From positions 1 through 28,091 of the IMG/VR virus record IMGVR_UViG_3300042455_003132: a stretch of 28,091 bases of DNA. One strand, 5' to 3'. Positions 1 to 7,619 of this stretch are shown in pieces (positions within the stretch are counted from its first letter, which is position 1; each line of letters starts with the position of its first letter). The notes beneath the pieces were generated by a model. The model had not been told where the DNA came from and searched no databases. It saw nothing but the letters and a program-made list of their open reading frames with translations. This stretch comes from a virus. The translations under genes were made by a program, and so were the position numbers.

Positions 1-1150
1 AAGGTAATTGATAAGAACTATTTGCAACTAAAGTAATAGTTGATGCACTTCTTGGAACATCATTATTATTAATTTTAGCCCAAATAACAACATCAGCTGC
101 TGAACCTCCTTGAGTTTTTGCTATTTGCCCTGAGTAGGCTATTCTATAAGTTCCAGCATTATCAAAAACAATTTGAGATCCACTAATATGGATTCCATTT
201 GCAATTTCTGTTGTATCGTAAGTCCATACTGTAGCTGTATCAGCCGCAGTTACATTTTGAGTTTGAGTAGATGAAAATTGTCCATAGTAAGCTACTGTAC
301 CACCCACACCTACAGGACCAGCTATACCTTGATAACCTTGATCGCCTTGAAAACCTCTTGGTCCTTGATTACCTTGAGGACCAGGAACGTTTGAATCAGA
401 TCCTTGATGACCTTGATCACCAACTAAACCTTGATTACCTTGATATCCTTGAGGGCCTTGAGCTCCTTGATCACCCTTAAAACCTTGAAAGCCTTGGTGG
501 CCTTGAAAACCTTGATCACCTTTTAAACCCTCATCTCCTTGAAAACCTTGAAAGCCTCTATCACCCTGATTGCCTTGAAAGCCTTGGTCGCCTTTAGGTC
601 CTTGGTTACCTTGGTCGCCTTTAAAACCTTGGTCGCCTTTTATACCTTGGAAGCCTTGATTACCTTGAACACCTAAATTACCTTGAGGACCAGTTATACC
701 ATTAAATCCCTGATCGCCTTTATCTCCTTTATCGCCTTGAAAACCTTGGTCGCCTTTAGGACCCTGATTACCTTGAAAACCAGTAGGGCCTTGAAATCCT
801 TGGTCGCCTTTTAATCCTTGAAAGCCTTGAATGCCTTGAAAGCCTTGAACGCCATTTGGTCCTTGATTGCCTTGAGGACCAGCTATGCCTTGTGGGCCTG
901 GATCGCCTGTTGAGCCTTGAGGACCAATAACACCTGCTGACCCTGGGGAACCAGCAGCTCCTTGAGGACCTTGAGCTCCTGCTCCTCCTGTTTCACCAAG
1001 AGTTACAATAGTTTCAACACCGTTAACATTCTTTTTAAGATAAACCTTACCATCGTAAGTATTCATAGCTAACTCACCTAACTGTAAGTCAGCAATTGTA
1101 GGAATTTTTCCAGGCGTAGCAGTTCTACGCAGAGTAATAAGACGAGACAT
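1..1150 (-). CDS. Collagen-like phage tail fibre protein (C-terminus cut by window edge)
   Basis: Translated from the ATG at 1150 (MSRLITLRRTATPGK...), this frame stays open to the window edge, giving 383 residues without a stop. Residues about 8-50 resemble the N-terminal domain of phage tropism-determinant and fibre proteins (LQLGELAMNTYDGKVYLKK). Residues about 52-285 are a collagen-like run of roughly 75 G-X-Y triplets, dominated by GFQ, GDQ, GNQ, GPQ and KGD, with one interruption (GSDSNVP). After it comes a Ser/Thr-rich beta domain (GGTVAYYGQFSSTQTQNV..., FDNAGTYRIAYSGQ), similar in style to trimeric C1q/TNF-like or BclA-like heads, of which only the first part is present. Collagen-like stalks are common in phage fibres and trimerise. 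It is the last gene in this direction, following two other fibre genes. The fibre role is well supported; the receptor is unknown. Confidence 0.85.
   Translation of the reverse strand, partial: MSRLITLRRTATPGKIPTIADLQLGELAMNTYDGKVYLKKNVNGVETIVTLGETGGAGAQGPQGAAGSPGSAGVIGPQGSTGDPGPQGIAGPQGNQGPNGVQGFQGIQGFQGLKGDQGFQGPTGFQGNQGPKGDQGFQGDKGDKGDQGFNGITGPQGNLGVQGNQGFQGIKGDQGFKGDQGNQGPKGDQGFQGNQGDRGFQGFQGDEGLKGDQGFQGHQGFQGFKGDQGAQGPQGYQGNQGLVGDQGHQGSDSNVPGPQGNQGPRGFQGDQGYQGIAGPVGVGGTVAYYGQFSSTQTQNVTAADTATVWTYDTTEIANGIHISGSQIVFDNAGTYRIAYSGQIAKTQGGSAADVVIWAKINNNDVPRSASTITLVANSSYQLP
296..997 (-). repeat. Collagen-coding G-X-Y tandem repeat
   Basis: On the plus strand this reads as degenerate 9-base units such as ccttgatca/ccttgaaaa. 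On the coding strand these are Gly-X-Gln triplets. The unit is degenerate at third codon positions, and copies differ (F, D, N, P, K, I at X). This suggests expansion by slippage or recombination followed by drift. It is part of the fibre gene, not a CRISPR array. Confidence 0.85.
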
Positions 1151-1210
1151 AAGCGCTCAATATTTTAAGTATATACTTGCACCTTTCGGTGACCTATCAA
1201 TCAGGCGCGT

Positions 1211-1218
1211 ATAAATAT
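1211..1218 (-). promoter_or_regulatory. ATATTTAT late-promoter-like motif before the collagen fibre
   Basis: The coding strand reads ATATTTATA directly after the terminator T-tract of the upstream fibre gene, 60 bases before the ATG at 1150. The same word precedes many operon heads in this window. Promoter function is inferred. Confidence 0.4.
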
Positions 1219-1242
1219 AAAAAGGGTTCCGATTGGAACCCT
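1213..1242 (-). terminator. Rho-independent terminator after the 497-residue fibre gene
   Basis: A perfect 8-bp inverted repeat (1235-1242 with 1223-1230, AGGGTTCC arms) with a 4-base loop is followed on the minus strand by TTTTTATATTTAT. It lies 25 bases past the stop of the 1268-2761 gene. It separates that gene from the collagen fibre, and its T-tract merges with the ATATTTAT motif. Confidence 0.85.
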
Positions 1243-1267
1243 AATTAATTATATTTGAAATGGTTAT

Positions 1268-2761
1268 TTAGAATGTACCACCATCTACTACGTTAGTCAT
1301 TGTCCAAGCGCTACCATTCCATTTAGCATAATCTCCGTCTGTTGTTGGAGCAGTCATTGAAACTATTTGACTTGAAGCATTACCAAATAATAATGCGTGG
1401 TTTGTTAAAGAAGCTGAAACGTATGTTGCTACTCTATGTTCTATACCTTCTCTACCAGCTACCCAGTAATCGTTTGTACCATCCCAAAGGAATGAACCTG
1501 GAGTTGTTGCTGGAGCTGTTGGGTCTAGTACTTTCAATCCACCAAATGCTGAACCTGTACCATTCAATTGGATGATATTATCACCAATTTCTACAACAGT
1601 TGAGTTAACAATTGTTGAAGTACCGTTTACTGTTAAATTACCTCCAATAGTAACACTTCCTGAGAATTGAGCTAAACTACCTGAATGATATAAGTTTCCA
1701 TTCATGTAAATACCATCAGGAGCAGTTATCTCTATTATTTCATTAGCACCCCCCGATGTATCAACTTTTACATAAGTTGTGTCATCACCTAAATAAAGCC
1801 ATCCAGAACTTGCTGTGATGTGAGTATCGGTAGGGGATGTGTTATATACTTCTAAGTATCTAGCATCGTTTGCATCTGGTTTTAATTTGATGCTTCCACT
1901 ACCTACTATTACTGATGTATAAGTAGAGCCAGTAACAGCTAAATTAGTGGTTACTGCTAAGTTATTACCAATTGTTACATCATTAGGTAAACCAATTTGT
2001 ACTGTGTATCCGTCTGATCCACTATTTAAAGCTAATGTAGTTTCGATTTCATTAGCAGTTCCTAATACTTTTAAATTTTGGTTTAATAAGTTAATTGAAC
2101 CACTTAAACCACCATCACCATATACTACTAAGTTAGTAGCTAATCCAGTTAAACCTGAACCATCACCTACAAATGAACCACTGAATGAACCACTTGCTGA
2201 AGTGAATATACCTTGTTGAGCATAAATTGTTCTCCATTCAGAACCACTAGCACCTAAATCGAAATTATTTGCTGAATCTGGTATGATAGATGAACTAATG
2301 TCAGCTCCGAAAGTTACATAGTCTGTATTAGAATCACCAACTGTGATATTACCACCTAAAGTGATATTACCATCAATTGTTGCATTACCACTTAAGTATA
2401 AGTTAGAACCTGTAATTTCACCTGTAGTAACTGATAATGGAGTGATTGCACTTCCACTTATAGCACCTGCTAAGTCTAAACGTTGGTTACTACCAGAAGC
2501 TAAGATGTAAAGGTTTTTACCTGTAGTATCGTAGAAAGATACACCCTCTAAATAAGGGAAGGCACTAACACTAGGAACTGATGAACCATAGTATAATTGA
2601 GGAACGGCTTTATAAGAATTAGATGCAGGATCACCCACAAATAATACAGGACCATTCAATGATCCTAACGAGCCAGTACCTAATACTATCTCACCAGGAT
2701 TAACCGAAAGGCTACCCACATTGGATAAGGGGCCGCGGCGGTGTTTAATTATTTGAGCCAT
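1268..2761 (-). CDS. Tail fibre protein with tropism-determinant-like N-terminus
   Basis: 497 residues rich in Gly, Ser, Thr and Asn. The N-terminus (IKHRRGPLSNVGSLSVNPGE, then IVLGTGS...VLFVGD) resembles the N-terminal domain of phage Mtd and fibre proteins. The central part repeats beta-strand turns such as GNATIDGNITLGGNITVGD, and around residues 385-405 there is GNLTVNGTSTIVNSTVVEIG, a beta-helical segment recurrent in phage fibres. FDLGASGSEWRTIYAQ (about 168-183) is also a typical fibre segment. It ends VDGGTF, like the small upstream fibre protein, which ends IDLGTF. There are no signal peptide or membrane segments. It is probably a side or baseplate-attached fibre; receptor and attachment point cannot be read from sequence. 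Confidence 0.82.
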   Translation of the reverse strand: MAQIIKHRRGPLSNVGSLSVNPGEIVLGTGSLGSLNGPVLFVGDPASNSYKAVPQLYYGSSVPSVSAFPYLEGVSFYDTTGKNLYILASGSNQRLDLAGAISGSAITPLSVTTGEITGSNLYLSGNATIDGNITLGGNITVGDSNTDYVTFGADISSSIIPDSANNFDLGASGSEWRTIYAQQGIFTSASGSFSGSFVGDGSGLTGLATNLVVYGDGGLSGSINLLNQNLKVLGTANEIETTLALNSGSDGYTVQIGLPNDVTIGNNLAVTTNLAVTGSTYTSVIVGSGSIKLKPDANDARYLEVYNTSPTDTHITASSGWLYLGDDTTYVKVDTSGGANEIIEITAPDGIYMNGNLYHSGSLAQFSGSVTIGGNLTVNGTSTIVNSTVVEIGDNIIQLNGTGSAFGGLKVLDPTAPATTPGSFLWDGTNDYWVAGREGIEHRVATYVSASLTNHALLFGNASSQIVSMTAPTTDGDYAKWNGSAWTMTNVVDGGTF

Positions 2762-2800
2762 ACTTTTTTATATAAATTTTTAATTGGATTATGTCTAATA

Positions 2801-2808
2801 ATAAATAT
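2801..2808 (-). promoter_or_regulatory. ATATTTAT motif before the 497-residue fibre gene
   Basis: The coding strand reads AATATTTATTATTAG, 39 bases before the ATG at 2761 and just after the stop of the upstream gene at 2813. It lies in the only clear gap (51 bases) between the two fibre genes. Promoter role inferred from recurrence. Confidence 0.35.
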
Positions 2809-2812
2809 TAAA

Positions 2813-3073
2813 TTAAAACGTACCCAGGTCAATTGATTGAGGAGTTGTTTCATCTCCTAAAGTATCTACATTGTCTATTGTTAAGGATGCAACAGATACA
2901 CCAGGTTCATCATGTATTACAGTATCTCCATATATGGTTACTGCTGGTATTGATGAAGTTTGTTGGTGGAATGTTGAAGATCCACTTTGTACAGTTAAAT
3001 CTCCACTAATTACTAACCCACTACCTGATAGGCTTAAGGGCGATAATATTTGTTCCAATCTAATTTGTGCCAT
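2813..3073 (-). CDS. Small beta-rich fibre-like protein
   Basis: 86 residues beginning MAQIRLEQILSPLSLSGSG, followed by fibre-style strands (LVISGDLTVQSGSS, AVTIYGDTVIHDEPG). It shares the MAQI start and the -GTF C-terminus with the next fibre gene, which suggests a common fold or attachment mode. It starts one base after the stop of the gp15-like gene, so the two are probably translationally coupled. It could be a short fibre subunit, a fibre connector, or a remnant of a duplicated fibre. Function beyond virion fibre association is not known. Confidence 0.65.
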   Translation of the reverse strand: MAQIRLEQILSPLSLSGSGLVISGDLTVQSGSSTFHQQTSSIPAVTIYGDTVIHDEPGVSVASLTIDNVDTLGDETTPQSIDLGTF

Positions 3074-3074
3074 T

Positions 3075-4310
3075 TTATGTTACTTTACCTACTACTACAA
3101 TATCATCAGCTGGAACAAATGTATATTTTAGTATTGTAGGGTTAATTGTTAAAATTGAGTTAGCACCAACATCTACAAATGATACAATTGCTGCTGTTGG
3201 TATATAAAGACCATTAGCTGTAAATGTAAAGTTTGATAATGTTGGATCTGGTATAAGTGATCCTGATGGTGGATTTAATATACTTACTCCAGCAAATGTT
3301 GCTGTTGTTGCTGTTACTGTAGTAGCTGTTCTTGTATTATTTGTTTGTAAGTATTCAAGATCAGTAGCTGCAGCATCTACAATAGTAATATTGTTTGAAC
3401 CTTCAACAAATGATGTACCACCACCTGCGTTTGGTCTTAGACTAATAGTTTGAACTTCTTCAGCATCACCTGTTGTGGTTTCTAAACCAAATACAACTTG
3501 AGATGTTGAATAAAACATATCACTATTAGCTAATTCTTTATTGATAGTATCAGGAATTATATATCCATTTAATGTAATATTAAATGTTGTTTTTGCTGCT
3601 CTATCACCATCAGACTCAATAGCTACTGTAGTAGCAAATGAATCAATTTTAGATCTAAATTGAAAACGTTTTGGATCTCCCCAATATGAATCTGAAGCAA
3701 ACTGAATTGCCTCTACTATTTTATTATTTTGTTCTACGAAGTTTGTAAATACAATACATTCGTAAGTTACAGTTACATAATCAGGTACTACTGATACATA
3801 ATACTGTTTTGATGGTGTTCTATTAGTTAATATAGAAAAACTATCGTAATGGTTTCTTGCATTATATTTAGTTTCAAATACTTGAAACAAATGTGCTTTA
3901 TTACCATCTATTTTATTTCCTAAACTTCTATTCTTTTCAATATTAGTACGTCTAAATACTATAATAGGAACTCTAACTTTATTATTAGAATCTCTTAAAA
4001 AACCATCTTGTTGAATTGATTTCCATCTTTCAGGTGTACCAAATATAAGAGGAACACTAATCATTTCTCCATCTTGAAATACCTGAGGTTTGATTGTGTT
4101 GTTGAAATAATATATTATAGCTCCATCTAAATCTTCTAAACCAACATAAAAATCTTTTGTTTTATCTCCTTTTCTAGTATATTCTTTACCACGGTTGTGA
4201 GTAAAAGAAGTAGTAGATTGTGGCTTGCCTATTGATTTATCATAAGCCTCAATTTGCCCTTGAGCAGCCTCAAACGGTTTAGCAATATCTATGGATCTTT
4301 TTCTAGACAT
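3075..4310 (-). CDS. gp15: gp15-like tail terminator / sheath stabiliser with C-terminal extension
   Basis: 411 residues. Residues about 50-258 follow the pattern of T4 gp15, the tail-completion protein that caps the sheath and joins tail to neck: VPLIFGTPERW (compare VPITYASKEHF in T4), YYVSVVPDYVTVTYECIVFT (compare PSPIKMIYELSIFTRYEDD), then KIVEAIQFA, TTVAIESDGDRA and ITLNGYIIPDT. T4 gp15 is about 272 residues. Here about 150 further residues follow, Thr/Ala-rich and beta-like (TATTVTATTATFAGVSILNP). The start ATG overlaps the upstream stop by one base (TAATG). The neighbours are gp13/gp14-like neck genes, which fits. The assignment rests on remembered family patterns, not a search. Confidence 0.72.
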   Translation of the reverse strand: MSRKRSIDIAKPFEAAQGQIEAYDKSIGKPQSTTSFTHNRGKEYTRKGDKTKDFYVGLEDLDGAIIYYFNNTIKPQVFQDGEMISVPLIFGTPERWKSIQQDGFLRDSNNKVRVPIIVFRRTNIEKNRSLGNKIDGNKAHLFQVFETKYNARNHYDSFSILTNRTPSKQYYVSVVPDYVTVTYECIVFTNFVEQNNKIVEAIQFASDSYWGDPKRFQFRSKIDSFATTVAIESDGDRAAKTTFNITLNGYIIPDTINKELANSDMFYSTSQVVFGLETTTGDAEEVQTISLRPNAGGGTSFVEGSNNITIVDAAATDLEYLQTNNTRTATTVTATTATFAGVSILNPPSGSLIPDPTLSNFTFTANGLYIPTAAIVSFVDVGANSILTINPTILKYTFVPADDIVVVGKVT

Positions 4311-4645
4311 TATATTCTACCTTGATTTTGTAATTGCGTTAATTTATCCAAAGCATTCATTGCTCTAAATAATTGGTTATACAACTTATTAATTTCTTTA
4401 GCTGTATTCTTAATATCTGGGTTAGTTGAAAACATGAATACATCAAACTCTCTTTTATTTTGGATAATATCTTTTTTAATTTTATCCATTTTAGGTAAAT
4501 TAATTACCTGAGAAGCAGTAGTTTCCGGACGATCAGGATCTGATGGCAATGGCACTAAAAGAGATCCTTTTTTAAATAATTCTCTTTTTTGCTCTGGAGA
4601 TAAATCCGCTGCTGTCAGTTCGTTTAAAATATCTAATAGTTTCAT
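4310..4645 (-). CDS. Small helical protein with IL[NS]E leader
   Basis: 111 residues, predicted mostly helical. It begins MKLLDILNELTAADLSPEQK, one of four proteins in the window with a short leader ending ILNE or ILSE. The end of that leader fits the T4 gp21 cleavage pattern (I/L)-x-E. The rest (PKMDKIKKDIIQNKREFDVF, then a C-terminal helix LYNQLFRAMNALDKLTQLQ) has no recognisable fold. It lies between a small ACT-like protein and the gp15-like gene in a tightly packed neck cluster, so a head-tail junction role is plausible but unproven. Confidence 0.6.
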   Translation of the reverse strand: MKLLDILNELTAADLSPEQKRELFKKGSLLVPLPSDPDRPETTASQVINLPKMDKIKKDIIQNKREFDVFMFSTNPDIKNTAKEINKLYNQLFRAMNALDKLTQLQNQGRI

Positions 4646-4647
4646 AA

Positions 4648-4986
4648 TTAATATTGACCTATTTTTTCAATTGTTTGTAATCTAGGGATAAATTGTAACA
4701 AACCATCTACTTTATGAGTAGTGGATGATGCAACTTTAATTTTTTGTATGTCTGCTTCAGGAGTAGTTGATACAATATATTTCATTTTTAATAAAGCAAA
4801 TTCAGCTGTATTAGTTGCTCTTGCATCTAAAAAATCACTTTGTTGTACTGTTACAACTACAACACCAGGCAATGCTCTAACTTCATTATATATCAATACT
4901 TGATTAAAATTTGAATTTGTTTTAATCAGTACATCTATTCTGTATATAGATAACATCTCATTTAATATGTTACTTAATTTTGTCAT
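4648..4986 (-). CDS. Small alpha/beta (ACT-like) protein of the neck cluster
   Basis: 112 residues from the ATG at 4986 (MTKLSNILNEMLSIYR). A longer frame from a TTG at 5028 is less likely, because the ATG forms a 4-base ATGA overlap with the stop of the upstream gp14-like gene. The pattern IDVLIKTN...IYNEVRALPGVVVVTV...LLKMKYIVS suggests a ferredoxin/ACT-like beta-alpha-beta fold. Small proteins with an R-A-L-x-G-V-x-V-V segment recur in marine T4-like phages, from memory. The N-terminus carries the ILNE leader seen in three other proteins here. Function unknown; location suggests the neck or tail top. Confidence 0.6.
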   Translation of the reverse strand: MTKLSNILNEMLSIYRIDVLIKTNSNFNQVLIYNEVRALPGVVVVTVQQSDFLDARATNTAEFALLKMKYIVSTTPEADIQKIKVASSTTHKVDGLLQFIPRLQTIEKIGQY

Positions 4987-5582
4987 GACGGAATTATATT
5001 CAGTTTTGTTGTTCTTACTAAAGTACAAGTTAAAATATATATAATAAGATTACCAGTATTATTTGCGGTTTGAGCTGTAGTTGGAGCTCCTGCATTTGTA
5101 AAAAACTGAGAATCTACTACACTTACTTCATAATATCTGTCTCTATCTATTAATATATCTCCTACTTCAGGAGTAAATTTAAATTGTTCAACAGTTATTC
5201 TTGGTATACTTACAGTTATGTTTTGAGATGGATCTGGTCCAAAATCAGCATCATTATATGTAAGACCTCCTCTTTCAATTAAACATTTTATTTCCATTGG
5301 AGGATAATACCACTTCTCTAATGATTCACCATAAATATTAGTTGTAGTATTATCTAAATCATATTTAAAATATCCAACCTTCATACCCGCAAAATTAATT
5401 GCTTGTAACATTGCCGTTGCTGCTGGACCTGCTACTGGAGGTGGGGATGGTGGTGCTGGTGATGGTGTTGGTGAAGGAGAAGGAGATGCTCCTACTCCAC
5501 CACCTTTTGGAGGTGCTGGGGTAATTTTTATGACGGAAGGTGTTCCTCCTTCTTTTATTGTTCCTTTTACTACTGGTGGCAT
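4983..5582 (-). CDS. gp14: gp14-like neck protein
   Basis: 199 residues. The N-terminal 55 are a disordered Pro/Gly/Ser linker (SPSPSPTPSPAPPSPPP). The folded part resembles neck proteins of T4-like phages: NIYGESLEKWYYPPMEIKCL, then IERGG, DPSQNITVSIPR and VGDILIDRDRYYEVSVVDSQ. In this family a YGES...Y-PP motif and an E/VGD-I-x-x-D-x-x-YYE motif are typical, as I recall them. Its ATG overlaps the stop of the upstream gp13-like gene (TAATG). T4 gp14 works with gp13 to complete the filled head and receive the tail. The Pro-rich N-terminus is unusual. Confidence 0.65.
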   Translation of the reverse strand: MPPVVKGTIKEGGTPSVIKITPAPPKGGGVGASPSPSPTPSPAPPSPPPVAGPAATAMLQAINFAGMKVGYFKYDLDNTTTNIYGESLEKWYYPPMEIKCLIERGGLTYNDADFGPDPSQNITVSIPRITVEQFKFTPEVGDILIDRDRYYEVSVVDSQFFTNAGAPTTAQTANNTGNLIIYILTCTLVRTTKLNIIPS

Positions 5583-7579
5583 TACTTAATATAAATTGGT
5601 AAAGGAATAGATGCTAAGGTATCTTTTAAGAAACCTGCTTCTTGTTGTTTTCTTTCAAGTTGACTCTTACGAGAAACTTCATTTAACATTTCCTTTAATT
5701 CTAAAATTAAATCTTCTTTTTCTTTTCTAGCATCTGTAATCAATTCAGCACCATTTATTGGTCCTATGCCTTGAATATTTGTACTAGAATATTGAATACG
5801 AATATGTGCTTCAACCTCCCTAGCTAATGCTAAAGTATATTTGAATATCCACATTCTACCAACTGTATTAATGTTCATGTATACAGGATTTCTATAAGGA
5901 ACGTTCATTACATCAGTAACAACATTCTTTCTTTTATCTCTTAATATAGAATTTTTATTACTCTTCTTAACATATTCGAAGAATAAGTTTAAATCAATAG
6001 AAGGTCTTGGGAATATTATTAATTGGTTATTTCTTAATTCAAATGAATAACTAGCACGTCTAATAGTATCATTCAACTCAATTGATTGAATCTTTTGTAA
6101 GTCAAAGTTCATAGGCATTAACAAGAAGTTAATACCAGGAGAAAACTGACCAAATCCAAAGGTTTCAAGTAATGATTGAACACCAGTACCCGTACCTGCA
6201 TATGGATCAAAATATCTAGCGATTGCTGGAGGTTGTTCGTAGAATACTCTTCTAACCTCAATTGTATCTCCAGGTGCTAATGATTCTGAAACAGCTGCCC
6301 ATTCATTCAAATCATAATTTTGTTGCCCAGGAATTAAAGGTAATATACCTTTTTTAACTTCATAATTACCACCAACATTAGCTTCAGCACCGTAACCATC
6401 AGCAATAACTGATGTTATAGTTGTTAAGTTGTTACTTAATAATTTATCATTAAAAGTATCAAATTTTGTTTGGATATAAACTGTAGGTATTGTACCATTT
6501 GATCCTGTAAATCTTGTACCCGTTCCTGATATAGTTGGAGTTGTGGTAAAGAAATAGATATGAGAATATCCTTCTGGGATACTGTAATTAGATCCTGATG
6601 TTACTCCTGTAAATTGAGCTCCACTTCCATTAATTCTAAAATTAGTAGGATTAGAATATGATAATGAAGAAGCAATATTTAAAGTTGTTGCAGGAGATCC
6701 TGTAGTAAATGTCATAGCAGTACCAAACGAAGCAGAAGATACTGCTGTTAATTTAGCTGCTATATTAGCTGCTGTTAAGGCTGCTGTGCTTCCAGTTGTA
6801 ATATAAAAATCAGTATCAGTATCAGGTAAACTTCCTGAACCAATATAAAAATTAGTAATTGTGTTATTACTACCTGTAACAACAAATGATGTTGAACCTG
6901 AAGTAATACTAACACTAATTGCATCCCATGATGAAGTAGCAGCATTATAGAACGGTGTAACAATAGTTTCACCACCAACTCTGTTATATTGACTATATAC
7001 AAATTGACTTAGATCCATTACAAAATCACCAGGTCCAGGATATGTTGGATCAATAAATCCAGACCCCAAAGTAAATGAAGTAATATAACTAAAATCAGGT
7101 GCGATAAAATCGTTTACAGAAGCGGAAATAACCCAGATTTCATTATCTACAATAGACGCTGAATAAGACTGGTTAAAGTTTACTTCAGCCCAATTCGCTG
7201 GTCTTGGTGCTGACCAAGTTACAGGAGAACCAACATCATCACTTAAGATGTGTGTGTAACCCACATTTGAAAATGGAGAGGTTTCTGTACCCTCCATGTT
7301 AATATAGTTATCTCTAATTTTATATTGATAAACCAAATTACCATAAGTAGTAACGGCTTCTTCAAAAGCAGCATAAATTGTTAAATCACTGATGTTCAGT
7401 GTTGATAAACCAATACCTGTTCCTAAACGTTGTGCTACGTACTTTGCAGCACTTTTAGCATCACGTAAAAATTCAGGATCGTCTGTGTAGTATTCGAAAG
7501 GACAGTTACCCTTTACATTTGAGAGATATGATACGTCACCACCGTACACATCGTATAATTCCATTAAATTTAGTGCCAT
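5582..7579 (-). CDS. gp13: gp13-like neck / head-completion protein with large beta-rich insert
   Basis: 665 residues, about twice T4 gp13 (309). N-terminal residues 1-90 are helical (DPEFLRDAKSAAKYVAQRL, ISDLTIYAAFEEAVTTYGN). Residues about 150-390 are a Ser/Thr/Gly-rich beta region with repeated GSG, TGS and ITSGSTSFVVTGSNN turns, like virion decoration or fibre domains. Residues about 410-665 look like the conserved neck part: GILPLIPGQQNYDL, IEVRRVFYEQPPAIARYFDP, FLLMPMNFDLQKIQ, then SYSFELRNNQLIIFPRPS and a charged C-terminal helix. It is the first gene of the neck-tail cluster after phoH, preceded by an ATATTTAT motif. The neck assignment is from family pattern and position; the insert may be surface-exposed. 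Confidence 0.62.
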   Translation of the reverse strand: MALNLMELYDVYGGDVSYLSNVKGNCPFEYYTDDPEFLRDAKSAAKYVAQRLGTGIGLSTLNISDLTIYAAFEEAVTTYGNLVYQYKIRDNYINMEGTETSPFSNVGYTHILSDDVGSPVTWSAPRPANWAEVNFNQSYSASIVDNEIWVISASVNDFIAPDFSYITSFTLGSGFIDPTYPGPGDFVMDLSQFVYSQYNRVGGETIVTPFYNAATSSWDAISVSITSGSTSFVVTGSNNTITNFYIGSGSLPDTDTDFYITTGSTAALTAANIAAKLTAVSSASFGTAMTFTTGSPATTLNIASSLSYSNPTNFRINGSGAQFTGVTSGSNYSIPEGYSHIYFFTTTPTISGTGTRFTGSNGTIPTVYIQTKFDTFNDKLLSNNLTTITSVIADGYGAEANVGGNYEVKKGILPLIPGQQNYDLNEWAAVSESLAPGDTIEVRRVFYEQPPAIARYFDPYAGTGTGVQSLLETFGFGQFSPGINFLLMPMNFDLQKIQSIELNDTIRRASYSFELRNNQLIIFPRPSIDLNLFFEYVKKSNKNSILRDKRKNVVTDVMNVPYRNPVYMNINTVGRMWIFKYTLALAREVEAHIRIQYSSTNIQGIGPINGAELITDARKEKEDLILELKEMLNEVSRKSQLERKQQEAGFLKDTLASIPLPIYIK

Positions 7580-7601
7580 TATAAACTAGTATTTATCATG
7601 T

Positions 7602-7609
7602 ATAAATAT
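7602..7609 (-). promoter_or_regulatory. ATATTTAT motif before the neck gene cluster
   Basis: The coding strand reads AATATTTATACATG, 22 bases before the ATG at 7579, in the 40-base gap after phoH. Spacing matches other copies of the motif. Confidence 0.42.
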
Positions 7610-7619
7610 TGAACATACC

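Noticed and set aside
271-1000. CRISPR-like or tandem satellite repeat
   Set aside because: Units are 9-base multiples that encode Gly-X-Gln in frame on the minus strand, with no unique spacers. It is a collagen-like coding repeat.
1342-2219. Plus-strand frames inside the fibre gene
   Set aside because: Antisense to a clearly coding fibre gene; no start context, no recognisable protein features.
1-2761. Diversity-generating retroelement suggested by tropism-determinant-like N-termini
   Set aside because: No reverse transcriptase, template repeat or C-type lectin variable region is visible in the window; the N-terminal domain alone is common in fibres.
6775-7002. Leu-rich minus-strand frame inside the gp13-like gene
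   Set aside because: Out-of-frame reading of Thr/Ser/Gly codons; hydrophobic composition is an artefact and it overlaps a well-supported gene.
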